Origin: Cladorhizidae sp. MBARI D1340-BT2
Lineage: Eukaryota; Porifera; Demospongiae; Poecilosclerida; Cladorhizidae
DNA: 64,000 bases
Reading direction: 5' to 3'
Assembly: GCA_028752905.1 (NCBI GenBank)
Contig: JAQNBH010000017.1
Span: forward strand, 31,674,283-31,738,282
A model generated the notes under the pieces. It saw only the letters and a program-made list of their open reading frames with translations. It ran no database searches and had not been told where the DNA came from. Shown here in pieces: positions 12,167-48,424 of this stretch. The position numbers and the translations under genes were made by a program. Each line of letters opens with the position of its first letter. The first letter of the stretch is position 1.

Positions 12167-12613
12167 TGTTAGAGCTTAGTCCGTAGGCAAGGGGTGGATT
12201 GCTCCCGATAACCATCTGACTCCGGAAGCGTTAGCTGCCCTAACTGTAAATTGGCTGCCACCAGAGTCCTGAATTGGCTGCCTGCCCTTAGCCAGAGAAG
12301 TTTAGGCATTTAAGGCTAACTAAATAGATTGGAATAGCAACTGTAGTTGTACAAACTCAGAACTGACTAGTCCCTGAGCTTAAATACTCTCAGCCACCCC
12401 CAATGGGCATACATCCATATATGGTTATTTCATCAACATTACATCACAGATGGCCAATGAAATCTAAACAGCACAGTACATTACATAAAGTGTTTTAACA
12501 TTCCCATGACTCACACCTAGATCGCTAACATCTGATTAATCCTAATTAACATGCTATTGTTGCTTGGCCTGTAGGCAGCTGCCTGCAGGTTCTGTTGGGG
12601 CGTGGCTCCAACA
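12167..12613 (-). repeat. 5' LTR of the Gmr1-like element
   Basis: On the minus strand it begins TGTTGGAGCC and ends CTCTAACA, a TGTT/AACA inverted pair typical of LTR ends. Its first 31 bases recur at 7588-7558, directly after a polypurine tract, which fixes the LTR start. Its end is fixed by the primer binding site two bases further on. Confidence 0.8.
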
Positions 12614-14600
12614 AGGACTATATGGAAACATCATTTGACTCCCTCAAACGAACTGCTGAGGCTTTGGACTGTACTCTCATTAAAACCTCTGTTAGTAGGC
12701 CATCTTATGGCAAAAGAAAAGTGTATCAGCATAACACAGCATTCAAGGCAAAGTGTGCTCATGTACTAGACTTATCAGTGGACGAACTCGAATCCACAGG
12801 TAGTGACGGTGACATTGAAAGTTGCAGATACCTTGATAGACTGATTGTCCTTCTTAAAGACAAAGTCAAAGTTATCACCAAGCAGGAAAAGATCAGGCTA
12901 TTGACACTTGCACCAGAAAGTTGGACTCAGCATAAGATCATGCAGGAATTTGATGTAACAGAACATTTGGTGAAACGAGCAAGAAAATTGAAGAAAGAGA
13001 AAGGTATCTTAGCTGATCCAGACACAAAGAGAGGGAGGACTCTTTCTCAGGCAGTGGTTGAAAGGGTGGTGGACTTTTATCAATCTGAAGAATATTCCCG
13101 AATGTGCCCTGGCAAGAAGGAATATGTAACCATTAAGGTGCATTGCAATAAAGCGTATAAACAAAAACGGCTAATACTAGTCAATCTCAAAGAACTTTAC
13201 CTTGAGTACACTAAGAAAAAAACACTATAAATTTTGTGAATTTAGACCCAAATGGTGTAACTGCTTCAGGGATGCATTCCGTCTGTGTATGTGAGCATCA
13301 CCAAAATGTCAAACTTTTAATAGCTGTCATGCCAGGAAATGAGGACTACAAAGAAATCCTGGGGAAAATAGTGTGCAGTGCAGAAAACCGCAATTGCATG
13401 CTCCATCTTTATGCCAGGAAAGCATGCTATTGAAGACTATTTAACTGATTTGTTTGCCTCACAGGATTTTGACTCTGATGATCTATTCAGTACAAGCAGT
13501 GGGTTCACACTGACAGGATCACCCTTGTATGTCTCACAGTATCTACTCACGAGTTTATTCAGCTAGTCAGTGATGCATTTGATGGTCTCCGTGAGCATCA
13601 CTTCATAGCAAAGGCACAGTCAAACTACATAAGCAAGCTGAAGGAAGGTCTTGTTCCAGACGAGGCTGTTGTGTTGTTGGACTTTGCAGAAAACTACAGC
13701 TTCATAATACAAGATGCTGTACAAGGACATCACTGGGACAATTCGCAAGCCACACTTCACCCTTTTGTCATCTATCACACATCTGAGGGACGGCTTGAAT
13801 ATTTGTATTGTTTCTGATTGCCTTAAGCATGACACCGTCACCGTCCATGCATTTATTTTGGCCATGGTGGTATCTCACCTAAAGACTACACTACCATCCA
13901 TTAAGAAAATTATATATTTCAGTGATGGAGCAGAAATTTCAAGAACTTTACTAATTTATGTAAACATAAAAATGACCATGGACTTGATGCAGAATGGAAT
14001 TTTTTTGCAACAAGCCACATGGCAAAAGCACGTGATGGCATTGGAGGTACAGTGAAGCGCCTAGTGGCTCGTGGCAGCTTGCAGGCATCGGTAGACAACC
14101 AGATCTTGACAGCAACTCAGATGTTCAACTGGGCATCTGACACATTGAAGGAGTTACATTTTTCTTTGTGTCTGCTGAAGATGTTGCAGACAATTCAGTA
14201 AAGTTCGATTTACCTTCACATTTTGCAACAGCCAAAACAGTTACTGGTATGCGTTCTCATCATTCCTTCATTCCCGTCTGTGAAGCAGAGATGAAGATGA
14301 AAGGAATCTCTGCTGACAGTGATTTCACAATGGTCACTTTTGGTGGTAAGCAGTCACAATCATCACTTTCCAGTAAACTGTTCTCAACACCATCAGTTGC
14401 AGCCTGGACAGTATCTTGCATGCATATATGACAAGGAATGGTTTGTTGGTTGTGTTGTTGAAAGATCTGATGAAGAAAATGATGTGCTCATTAATTTCAT
14501 GAAACGCTAGTGCAGAATTTCTCTCGTGGCCTCCAGCTTCACGGAAAGATCAATGCTGGGTTCCATTTGAACATGTTATATGTTTAAACTGCAAGGACAT
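12595..14600 (+). pseudogene. Broken transposase-like protein of an invertebrate-wide family
   Basis: A 211-codon frame (12595-13230) encodes a basic helical N-terminal part (ELESTGSDGD, APESWTQHKIMQEFDV, SEEYSRMCPGKKEY). The rest continues in several frames: HSVCVCEHHQNVKL, VLLDFAENYSFIIQDAVQGHHWDN near 13.68 kb, IVSDCLKHDTVTVHAF, IIYFSDGAEIS near 13.92 kb, NFFATSHGK and DGIGGTVKRLVARGSLQ near 14.04 kb, and CWVPFEHVIC near 14.55 kb. Acidic residues in LLDFAEN, YFSDGA and the GK-CDGIGG region look like an RNase-H-fold nuclease core (inference). I know the family as repetitive in cnidarians, sponges and insects but cannot name a superfamily. The 5' LTR of the neighbouring element abuts its start. 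Confidence 0.55.
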
Positions 14601-15660
14601 GGTGCTAGATCATATAAACTTTCCATCCAGGATAATGAGCAAATTGAACCAGCATTTTTGTGAATACTTTTAATGTGATTATGCATTTGTGAGCATACCC
14701 TAAACAGTTATTCATTTTGTGAGTACATGTGATACTTTCATTTCGAGCAACTTATTAATGAAAAATAGTTCATTTTGGTTCTGAAAGTATTGTGGTTTGG
14801 TGGAAAAACATAATTGCCCAGCCCCGGAAATGGGGAAGGGTTTTATATAAATAGGAAATAAATTTAAGATGATGCAATTGAGAAACGTAGTCAAAACATT
14901 GTACATATACAGGTAACACATGATACTAAAAGCCAGGTAATTGTCCACATGGTCAAACTGCCCCTGGTACGGGGGCGTAATTTTCGTATTTTCTGTTTTT
15001 GACCCATATATGGACCCTTGCCACACCTGAACTATGCACTTCATGCAGATGAGTGGTTTTTTTGGCAGAAGCTCCTATATGAACCTACTTCAAATCAAAT
15101 TACATTTTGTTTCTGTGATGAATGGTCAGGTGGTAGTGGTGCACTGAAATATGGGGAAAAACCCCGATTCGGAATGAATAAAATGCCAATTTCAGGTGTA
15201 TCTATCTCTGTAACTATCACAGATAAACAAGAAAGGAGTTCAGATTCAGACTCCGCAGGTATGAATTAGTTGTAACAGAAGATTTCAGCTCCATATCTGC
15301 AAAATAACAAAAGATATTAGTATTTGAAAAAGCTCCAAAATGACTCGCCGGCGTCGTTAGTGCGAAAATTGTTCAAATCCTCCCGTCTTAAATTGGCCAT
15401 AAAATCGTAAATAATTGGAATTTGCAACCATAATTCTGTATGTGGCCATCATTTATATAGATGTACACTTGAGTAAAATTTCATTGCAATCTGAGATGGT
15501 CGCCCGGGAGCCTCTGGGTGAGTTGGCATGGAATGACCCAATTGCGTTTAGTTTGCCTTTCCATTTTCACTTCTGAACCACTCCTGCTTGCTGGGCAAGA
15601 CCGTGATGTAGATCTGTAGGCTCATCCTACGTAAATGTCTCTTTGTTGCGTCACAGCAGA
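14601..15660. other. Unassigned DNA downstream of MLYCD
   Basis: An 83-codon plus-strand frame (15018-15269) has no recognisable domain. This stretch is where the MLYCD 3' untranslated region would end, but no confident polyadenylation site can be assigned. Confidence 0.5.
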
Positions 15661-15667
15661 TGAGAAT

Positions 15668-15699
15668 TCCCCCCCCCCCCCCCCCCCCCCCCCCCCCAT
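15668..15699. repeat. Poly-C tract
   Basis: A pure run of about 30 C, just downstream of the MLYCD stop codon, so poly-G in the sense of that transcript if it is within the 3' untranslated region. Confidence 0.95.
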
Positions 15700-15744
15700 A
15701 GCCCATAATTAAAGTTTTTACGGTAATTGTGAATCCATGGCGCT

Positions 15745-40026
<24,282 letters not shown>

Positions 40027-40424
40027 CTGCAAATGGATCGTAGATATACATTATATAGAGCACATCATCAAGTTCAAGCCACACCCCTCTCCTTCATTCT
40101 TTTGACAGAGCCGCATTCTGCATCTGCTATTTGGCTGATGTCACATTTTGATGGATTATAATTTTTTATTTATACATGTATGTATATATATATATTTTAA
40201 AATTAACAGTAGTATTCAAAAAACATTCCCAGTTGTTGTTGTTGGGTCTTCTTTGTGGGGGTGGTACCTAACATAACAGGTATATACTGCTCTTGCTATA
40301 CAGTCTCGTACCTTTAGCCACACCCTCACACATCAGTTTAAAAAGTTGTCTATAACCATTGCCATGGTACTGACCCAGATGCTGTCAAGGAATACCCTCC
40401 CTTAACAGAACTCCCCCTCCCTTA

Positions 40425-40483
40425 ACAGAACTCCCCCCCCCCCCACCCCCCCCCCCCCCCCCCACCCCCCCCCACTCCCAAGA
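40425..40483. repeat. Poly-C tract next to the 26/30-bp array
   Basis: This is an almost pure run of C with three A interruptions, preceded by two copies of CTCCCTTAACAGAACTCCCC. The length in the assembly may be unreliable. Confidence 0.9.
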
Positions 40484-40507
40484 CAGGCAAGTATGATATA
40501 TAATAAT

Positions 40508-43500
40508 TGTATAGTACTCTACAAGGCAAGTATAATACAGTACTCTACATACAAGGCAAGTATAATACAGTACTCTACATACAAGGCAAGTATAATACAG
40601 TACTCTACATACAAGGCAAGTATAATACAGTACTCTACATACAAGGCAAGTATAATACAGTACTCTACATACAAGGCAAGTATAATACAGTACTCTACAT
40701 ACAAGGCAAGTATAATACAGTACTCTACATACAAGGCAAGTATAATAGAGTACTCTACATACAAGGCAAGTATAATACAATACTCTACAAGGCAAGTATA
40801 ATACAGTACTCTACATACAAGGCAAGTATAATACAGTACTCTACATACAAGGCAAGTATAATACAGTACTCTACATACAAGGCAAGTATAATACAGTACT
40901 CTACATACAAGGCAAGTATAATACAGTACTCTACATACAAGGCAAGTATAATACAGTACTCTACATACAAGACAAGTATAATACAGTACTCTACATACAA
41001 GGCAAGTATAATACAGTACTCTACATACAAGGCAAGTATAATACAGTACTCTACATACAAGGCAAGTATAATACAGTACTCTACATACAAGGCAAGTATA
41101 ATACAGTACTCTACATACAAGGCAAGTATAATACAGTACTCTACAAGGCAAGTATAATACAGTACTCTACATACAAGGCAAGTATAATACAGTACTCGAC
41201 ATACAAGGCAAGTATAATACAGTACACTACATACAAGGCAAGTATAATACAGTACTCTACAAGGCAAGTATAATACAGTACTCTACATACAAGGCAAGTA
41301 TAATACAGTACTCTACAAGGCAAGTATAATACAGTACTCTACATACAAGGCAAGTATAATACAGTACTCTACATACAAGGCAAGTATAATACAGTACTCT
41401 ACATACAAGGCAAGTATAATACAGTACTCTACATACAAGGCAAGTATAATACAGTACTCTACATACAAGGCAAGTATAATACAGTACTCTACATACAAGG
41501 CAAGTATAATACAGTACTCTACATACAAGGCAAGTATAATACAGTACTCTACATACAAGGCACATACAAGGCAAGTATAATACAGTACTCTACAAGGCAA
41601 GTATAATAGAGTACTCTACATACAAGGCAAGTATAATACAGTACTCTACATACAAGGCAAGTATAATACAGTACTCTACATACAAGGCAAGTATAATACA
41701 GTACTCTACATACAAGGCAAGTATAATACAGTACTCTACATACAAGGCAAGTATAATACAGTACTCTACATACAAGGCAAGTATAATACAGTACTCTACA
41801 TACAAGGCAAGTATAATACAGTACTCTACAAGGCAAGTATAATAGAGTACTCTACAAGGCAAGTATAATACAGTACTCTACATACAAGGCAAGTATAATA
41901 CAGTACTCTACATACAAGGCAAGTATAATACAGTACTCTACAAGGCAAGTATAATACAGTACTCTACATACAAGGCAAGTATAATACAGTACTCTACATA
42001 CAAGGCAAGTATAATACAGTACTCTACAAGGCAAGTATAATACAGTACCCTACAAGGCAAGTATAATACAGTACTCTACATACAAGGCAAGTATAATACA
42101 GTACTCTACATACAAGGCAAGTATAATACAGTACTCTACATACAAGGCAAGTATAATACAGTACTCTACATACAAGGCAAGTATAATACAGTACTCTACA
42201 AGGCAAGTATAATAGAGTACTCTACAAGGCAAGTATAATACAGTACTCTACATACAAGGCAAGTATAATACAGTACTCTACATACAAGGCAAGTATAATA
42301 CAGTACTCTACATACAAGGCAAGTATAATACAGTACTCTACATACAAGGCAAGTATAATACAGTACTCTACATACAAGGCAAGTATAATACAGTACTCTA
42401 CATACAAGGCAAGTATAATACAGTACTCTACAAGGCAAGTATAATACAGTACTCTACATACAAGGCAAGTATAATACAGTACTCTACATACAAGGCAAGT
42501 ATAATACAGTACTCTACAAGGCAAGTATAATACAGTACTCTACATACAAGGCAAGTATAATACAGTACTCTACAAGGCAAGTATAATACAGTACTCTACA
42601 TACAAGGCAAGTATAATACAGTACTCTACATACAAGGCAAGTATAATACAGTACTCTACAAGGCAAGTATAATACAGTACTCTACATACAAGGCAAGTAT
42701 AATACAGTACTCTACATACAAGGCAAGTATAATACAGTACTCTACATACAAGGCAAGTATAATACAGTACTCTACATACAAGGCAAGTATAATACAGTAC
42801 TCTACATACAAGGCAAGTATAATACAGTACTCTACATACAAGGCAAGTATAATACAGTACTCTACATACAAGGCAAGTATAATACAGTACTCTACAAGGC
42901 AAGTATAATACAGTACTCTACATACAAGGCAAGTATAATACAGTACTCTACATACAAGGCAAGTATAATACAGTACTCTACATACAAGGCAAGTATAATA
43001 CAGTACTCTACATACAAGGCAAGTATAATACAGTACTCTACATACAAGGCAAGTATAATACAGTACTCTACATACAAGGCAAGTATAATACAGTACTCTA
43101 CATACAAGGCAAGTATAATACAGTACTCTACATACAAGGCAAGTATAATACAGTACTCTACATACAAGGCAAGTATAATACAGTACCCTACAAGGCAAGT
43201 ATAATACAGTACTCTACATACAAGGCAAGTATAATACAGTACTCTACATACAAGGCAAGTATAATACAGTACTCTACATACAAGGCAAGTATAATACAGT
43301 ACTCTACAAGGCAAGTATAATACAGTACTCTACATACAAGGCAAGTATAATACAGTACTCTACATACAAGGCAAGTATAATACAGTACTCTACAAGGCAA
43401 GTATAATACAGTACTCTACAAGGCAAGTATAATACAGTACTCTACAAGGCAAGTATAATACAGTACTCTACATACAAGGCAAGTATAATACAGTACTCTA

Positions 43501-46500
43501 CAAGGCAAGTATAATACAGTACTCTACAAGACAAGTATAATACAGTACTCTACATACAAGGCAAGTATAATACAGTACTCTACAAGGCAAGTATAATACA
43601 GTACTCTACAAGGCAAGTATAATACAGTACTCTACATACAAGGCAAGTATAATACAGTACTCTATATACAAGGCAAGTATAATACAGTACTCTACAAGGC
43701 AAGTATAATACAGTACTCTACAAGGCAAGTATAATACAGTACTCTACATACAAGGCAAGTATAATACAGTACTCTACATACAAGGCAAGTATAATACAGT
43801 ACTCTACATACAAGACAAGTATAATACAGTACTCTACATACAAGGCAAGTATAATACAGTACTCTACATACAAGGCAAGTATAATACAGTACTCTACAAG
43901 GCAAGTATAATACAGTACTCTACAAGGCAAGTATAATACAGTACTCTACATACAAGACAAGTATAATACAGTACTCTACAAGGCAAGTATAATACAGTAC
44001 TCTACATACAAGACAAGTATAATACAGTACTCTACAAGGCAAGTATAATACAGTACTCTACATACAAGGCAAGTATAATACAGTACTCTACAAGGCAAGT
44101 ATAATACAGTACTCTACATACAAGGCAAGTATAATACAGTACTCTACATACAAGGCAAGTATAATACAGTACTCTACATACAAGGCAAGTATAATACAGT
44201 ACCCTACAAGGCAAGTATAATACAGTACTCTACATACAAGGCAAGTATAATACAGTACTCTACATACAAGGCAAGTATAATACAGTACTCTACATACAAG
44301 GCAAGTATAATACAGTACTCTACATACAAGGCAAGTATAATACAGTACTCTACAAGGCAAGTATAATACAGTACTCTACATACAAGGCAAGTATAATACA
44401 GTACTCTACAAGACAAGTATAATACAGTACTCTACAAGGCAAGTATAATACAGTACTCTACAAGGCAAGTATAATACAGTACTCTACAAGGCAAGTATAA
44501 TACAGTACTCTACATACAAGGCAAGTATAATACAGTACTCTACAAGGCAAGTATAATACAGTACTCTACAAGGCAAGTATAATACAGTACTCTACATACA
44601 AGGCAAGTATAATACAGTACTCTACAAGGCAAGTATAATACAGTACTCTACATACAAGGCAAGTATAATACAGTACTCTACATACAAGGCAAGTATAATA
44701 CAGTACTCTACAAGGCAAGTATAATACAGTACTCTACATACAAGGCAAGTATAATACAGTACTCTACAAGGCAAGTAATACAGTACTCTACATACAAGGC
44801 AAGTATAATACAGTACTCTACATACAAGGCAAGTATAATACAGTACTCTACATACAAGGCAAGTATAATACAGTACTCTACAAGGCAAGTATAATACAGT
44901 ACTCTACATACAAGGCAAGTATAATACAGTACTCTACAAGGCAAGTATAATACAGTACTCTACATACAAGGCAAGTATAATACAGTACTCTACAAGACAA
45001 GTATAATACAGTACTCTACATACAAGGCAAGTATAATACAGTACTCTACAAGGCAAGTATAATACAGTACTCTACAAGGCAAGTATAATACAGTACTCTA
45101 CATACAAGGCAAGTATAATACAGTACTCTACATACAAGGCAAGTATAATACAGTACTCTACAAGGCAAGTATAATACAGTACTCTACATACAAGGCAAGT
45201 ATAATACAGTACTCTACATACAAGGCAAGTATAATACAGTACTCTACATACAAGGCAAGTATAATACAGTACTCTACAAGGCAAGTATAATACAGTACTC
45301 CACATACAAGGCAAGTATAATACAGTACTCTACATACAAGGCAAGTATAATACAGTACTCTACATACAAGGCAAGTATAATACAGTACTCTACAAGGCAA
45401 GTATAATACAGTACTCTACATACAAGGCAAGTATAATACAGTACTCTACATACAAGGCAAGTATAATACAGTACTCTACAAGGCAAGTATAATACAGTAC
45501 TCTACATACAAGGCAAGTATAATACAGTACTCTACATACAAGGCAAGTATAATACAGTACTCTACATACAAGGCAAGTATAATACAGTACTCTACATACA
45601 AGGCAAGTATAATACAGTACTCTACATACAAGGCAAGTATAATACAGTACTCTACATACAAGGCAAGTATAATACAGTACTCTACAAGGCAAGTATAATA
45701 CAGTACTCTACAAGGCAAGTATAATACAGTACTCTACAAGGCAAGTATAATACAGTACTCTACATACAAGGCAAGTATAATACAGTACTCTACATACAAG
45801 GCAAGTATAATACAGTACTCTACATACAAGGCAAGTATAATACAGTACTCTACATACAAGGCAAGTATAATACAGTACTCTATATACAAGGCAAGTATAA
45901 TACAGTACTCTACATACAAGGCAAGTATAATACAGTACTCCACATACAAGGCAAGTATAATACAGTACTCTACATACAAGGCAAGTATAATACAGTACTC
46001 TACATACAAGGCAAGTATAATACAGTACTCTACATACAAGGCAAGTATAATACAGTACTCTACATACAAGGCAAGTATAATACAGTACTCTACATACAAG
46101 GCAAGTATAATACAGTACTCTATATACAAGGCAAGTATAATACAGTACTCTACATACAAGGCAAGTATAATACAGTACTCCACATACAAGGCAAGTATAA
46201 TACAGTACTCTACATACAAGGCAAGTATAATACAGTACTCTACATACAAGGCAAGTATAATACAGTACTCTACATACAAGGCAAGTATAATACAGTACTC
46301 TACATACAAGGCAAGTATAATACAGTACTCTACATACAAGGCAAGTATAATACAGTACTCTACAAGGCAAGTATAATACAGTACTCTACATACAAGGCAA
46401 GTATAATACAGTACTCTACAAGGCAAGTATAATACAGTACTCTACATACAAGGCAAGTATAATACAGTACTCTACATACAAGGCAAGTATAATACAGTAC

Positions 46501-48252
46501 TCTACATACAAGGCAAGTATAATACAGTACTCTACATACAAGGCAAGTATAATACAGTACTCTACATACAAGGCAAGTATAATACAGTACTCTACATACA
46601 AGGCAAGTATAATACAGTACTCTACAAGGCAAGTATAATACAGTACTCTACAAGGCAAGTATAATACAGTACTCTACATACAAGGCAAGTATAATACAGT
46701 ACTCTACATACAAGGCAAGTATAATACAGTACTCTACAAGGCAAGTATAATACAGTACTCTACATACAAGGCAAGTATAATACAGTACTCTACATACAAG
46801 GCAAGTATAATACAGTACTCTACAAGGCAAGTATAATACAGTACTCTACATACAAGGCAAGTATAATACAGTACTCTACAAGGCAAGTATAATACAGTAC
46901 TCTACATACAAGGCAAGTATAATACAGTACTCTACATACAAGGCAAGTATAATACAGTACTCTACATACAAGGCAAGTATAATACAGTACTCTACATACA
47001 AGGCAAGTATAATACAGTACTCTACAAGGCAAGTATAATACAGTACTCTACATACAAGGCAAGTATAATACAGTACTCTACATACAAGGCAAGTATAATA
47101 CAGTACTCTACATACAAGGCAAGTATAATACAGTACTCTACATACAAGGCAAGTATAATACAGTACTCTACATACAAGGCAAGTATAATACAGTACTCTA
47201 CATACAAGGCAAGTATAATACAGTACTCTACATACAAGGCAAGTATAATACAGTACTCTACATACAAGGCAAGTATAATACAGTACTCTACATACAAGGC
47301 AAGTATAATACAGTACTCTACATACAAGGCAAGTATAATACAGTACTCTACATACAAGGCAAGTATAATACAGTACTCTACATACAAGGCAAGTATAATA
47401 CAGTACTCTACATACAAGGCAAGTATAATACAGTACTCTACATACAAGGCAAGTATAATACAGTACTCTACAAGGCAAGTATAATACAGTACTCTACAAG
47501 GCAAGTATAATACAGTACTCTACATACAAGGCAAGTATAATACAGTACTCTACATACAAGGCAAGTATAATACAGTACTCTACATACAAGGCAAGTATAA
47601 TACAGTACTCTACAAGGCAAGTATAATACAGTACTCTACATACAAGGCAAGTATAATACAGTACTCTACATACAAGGCAAGTATAATACAGTACTCTACA
47701 AGGCAAGTATAATACAGTACTCTACATACAAGGCAAGTATAATACAGTACTCTACATACAAGGCAAGTATAATACAGTACTCTACATACAAGGCAAGTAT
47801 AATACAGTACTCTACATACAAGGCAAGTATAATACAGTACTCTACAAGGCAAGTATAATACAGTACTCTACATACAAGGCAAGTATAATACAGTACTCTA
47901 CAAGGCAAGTATAATACAGTACTCTACATACAAGGCAAGTATAATACAGTACTCTACATACAAGGCAAGTATAATACAGTACTCTACATACAAGGCAAGT
48001 ATAATACAGTACTCTACATACAAGGCAAGTATAATACAGTACTCTACATACAAGGCAAGTATAATACAGTACTCTACATACAAGGCAAGTATAATACAGT
48101 ACTCTACATACAAGGCAAGTATAATACAGTACTCTACATACAAGGCAAGTATAATACAGTACTCTACATACAAGGCAAGTATAATACAGTACTCTACATA
48201 CAAGGCAAGTATAATAGAGTACTCTACAAGGCAAGTATAATAGAGTACTCTG
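40508..48252. repeat. 7.7-kb satellite-like array of 30- and 26-bp units
   Basis: Roughly 260-270 nearly identical units, each beginning AAGGCAAGTATAATACAGTA. The two unit lengths differ by one 4-bp step: 30-bp units end CTCTACATAC and 26-bp units end CTCTAC. Variants are rare (ATAGAG for ACAGTA, GACAAG for GGCAAG, CCCTAC, CTATATAC, CTCCACATAC). All reading frames found in it are repeats of the unit and should not be read as genes. It lies upstream of the first identified MLYCD exon, possibly in intron 1. Confidence 0.97.
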
Positions 48253-48292
48253 GAGCTGCCGATTCAGAAAATTGTCAGAAAGACAAGCACAC

Positions 48293-48424
48293 CTGCAAGA
48301 ACGTTAATCACCACCTGCTCTATGTGATCGAGTTTCCAGTGTGGAATCAACGTGTGCTGGTCCATGCAGTTAGTTGACATCATAAATGAAGCCGCTTTCT
48401 GCTGGTTATTTGGGAAGCTGACCT
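48293..48424 (-). other. Open minus-strand segment, possible exon of unknown identity
   Basis: The minus frame is open from about 48.46 kb through VSFPNNQQKAASFMMS, HTLIPHWKLDHIEQVV to a donor-like CTTGCAG|gtgtgc at 48293. A pyrimidine-rich stretch ending in AG at 48425 could be its acceptor. I do not recognise the sequence. Its phase (1) does not join directly to MLYCD exon A (phase 0), so it is not simply the missing MLYCD exon. It may be chance. Confidence 0.2.

Larger units (their letters stand above)
7558..12613 (-). mobile_element. Ty3-type LTR retrotransposon with Gmr1-like order (gag-PR-IN-RT-RNaseH), decayed
   Basis: Read from high to low coordinates, the element shows a 447-bp 5' LTR (12613-12167), a primer binding site at 12164-12151, gag with a CCHC knuckle, protease (DTGA), integrase (HHCC, then D, D and E motifs), reverse transcriptase (YIDD) and RNase H. 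A purine tract and a 31-bp 3' LTR remnant (7588-7558) follow. The RT and integrase motifs are Ty3/gypsy-like, but integrase lies before RT, as in copia elements. Among Ty3-type elements this order is known from the Gmr1 group. The reading frame is broken at several points (near 11.38, 9.79, 9.35, 8.30 and 7.96 kb), so this is a relic. Confidence 0.9.

Noticed and set aside
10322..12186. Several plus-strand frames of 60-150 codons
   Set aside because: They are antisense shadows of the gag and protease frames of the minus-strand LTR element.
40507..48234. Dozens of open frames of 60-230 codons
   Set aside because: All are the 26/30-bp array translated (LYVEYCIILA and CRVLYYTCLV repeats). No start context or non-repeat domain is present.
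40508..48252. Array considered as a CRISPR array
   Set aside because: There are no unique spacers between repeats, units are contiguous, and the surroundings are animal genes with introns.
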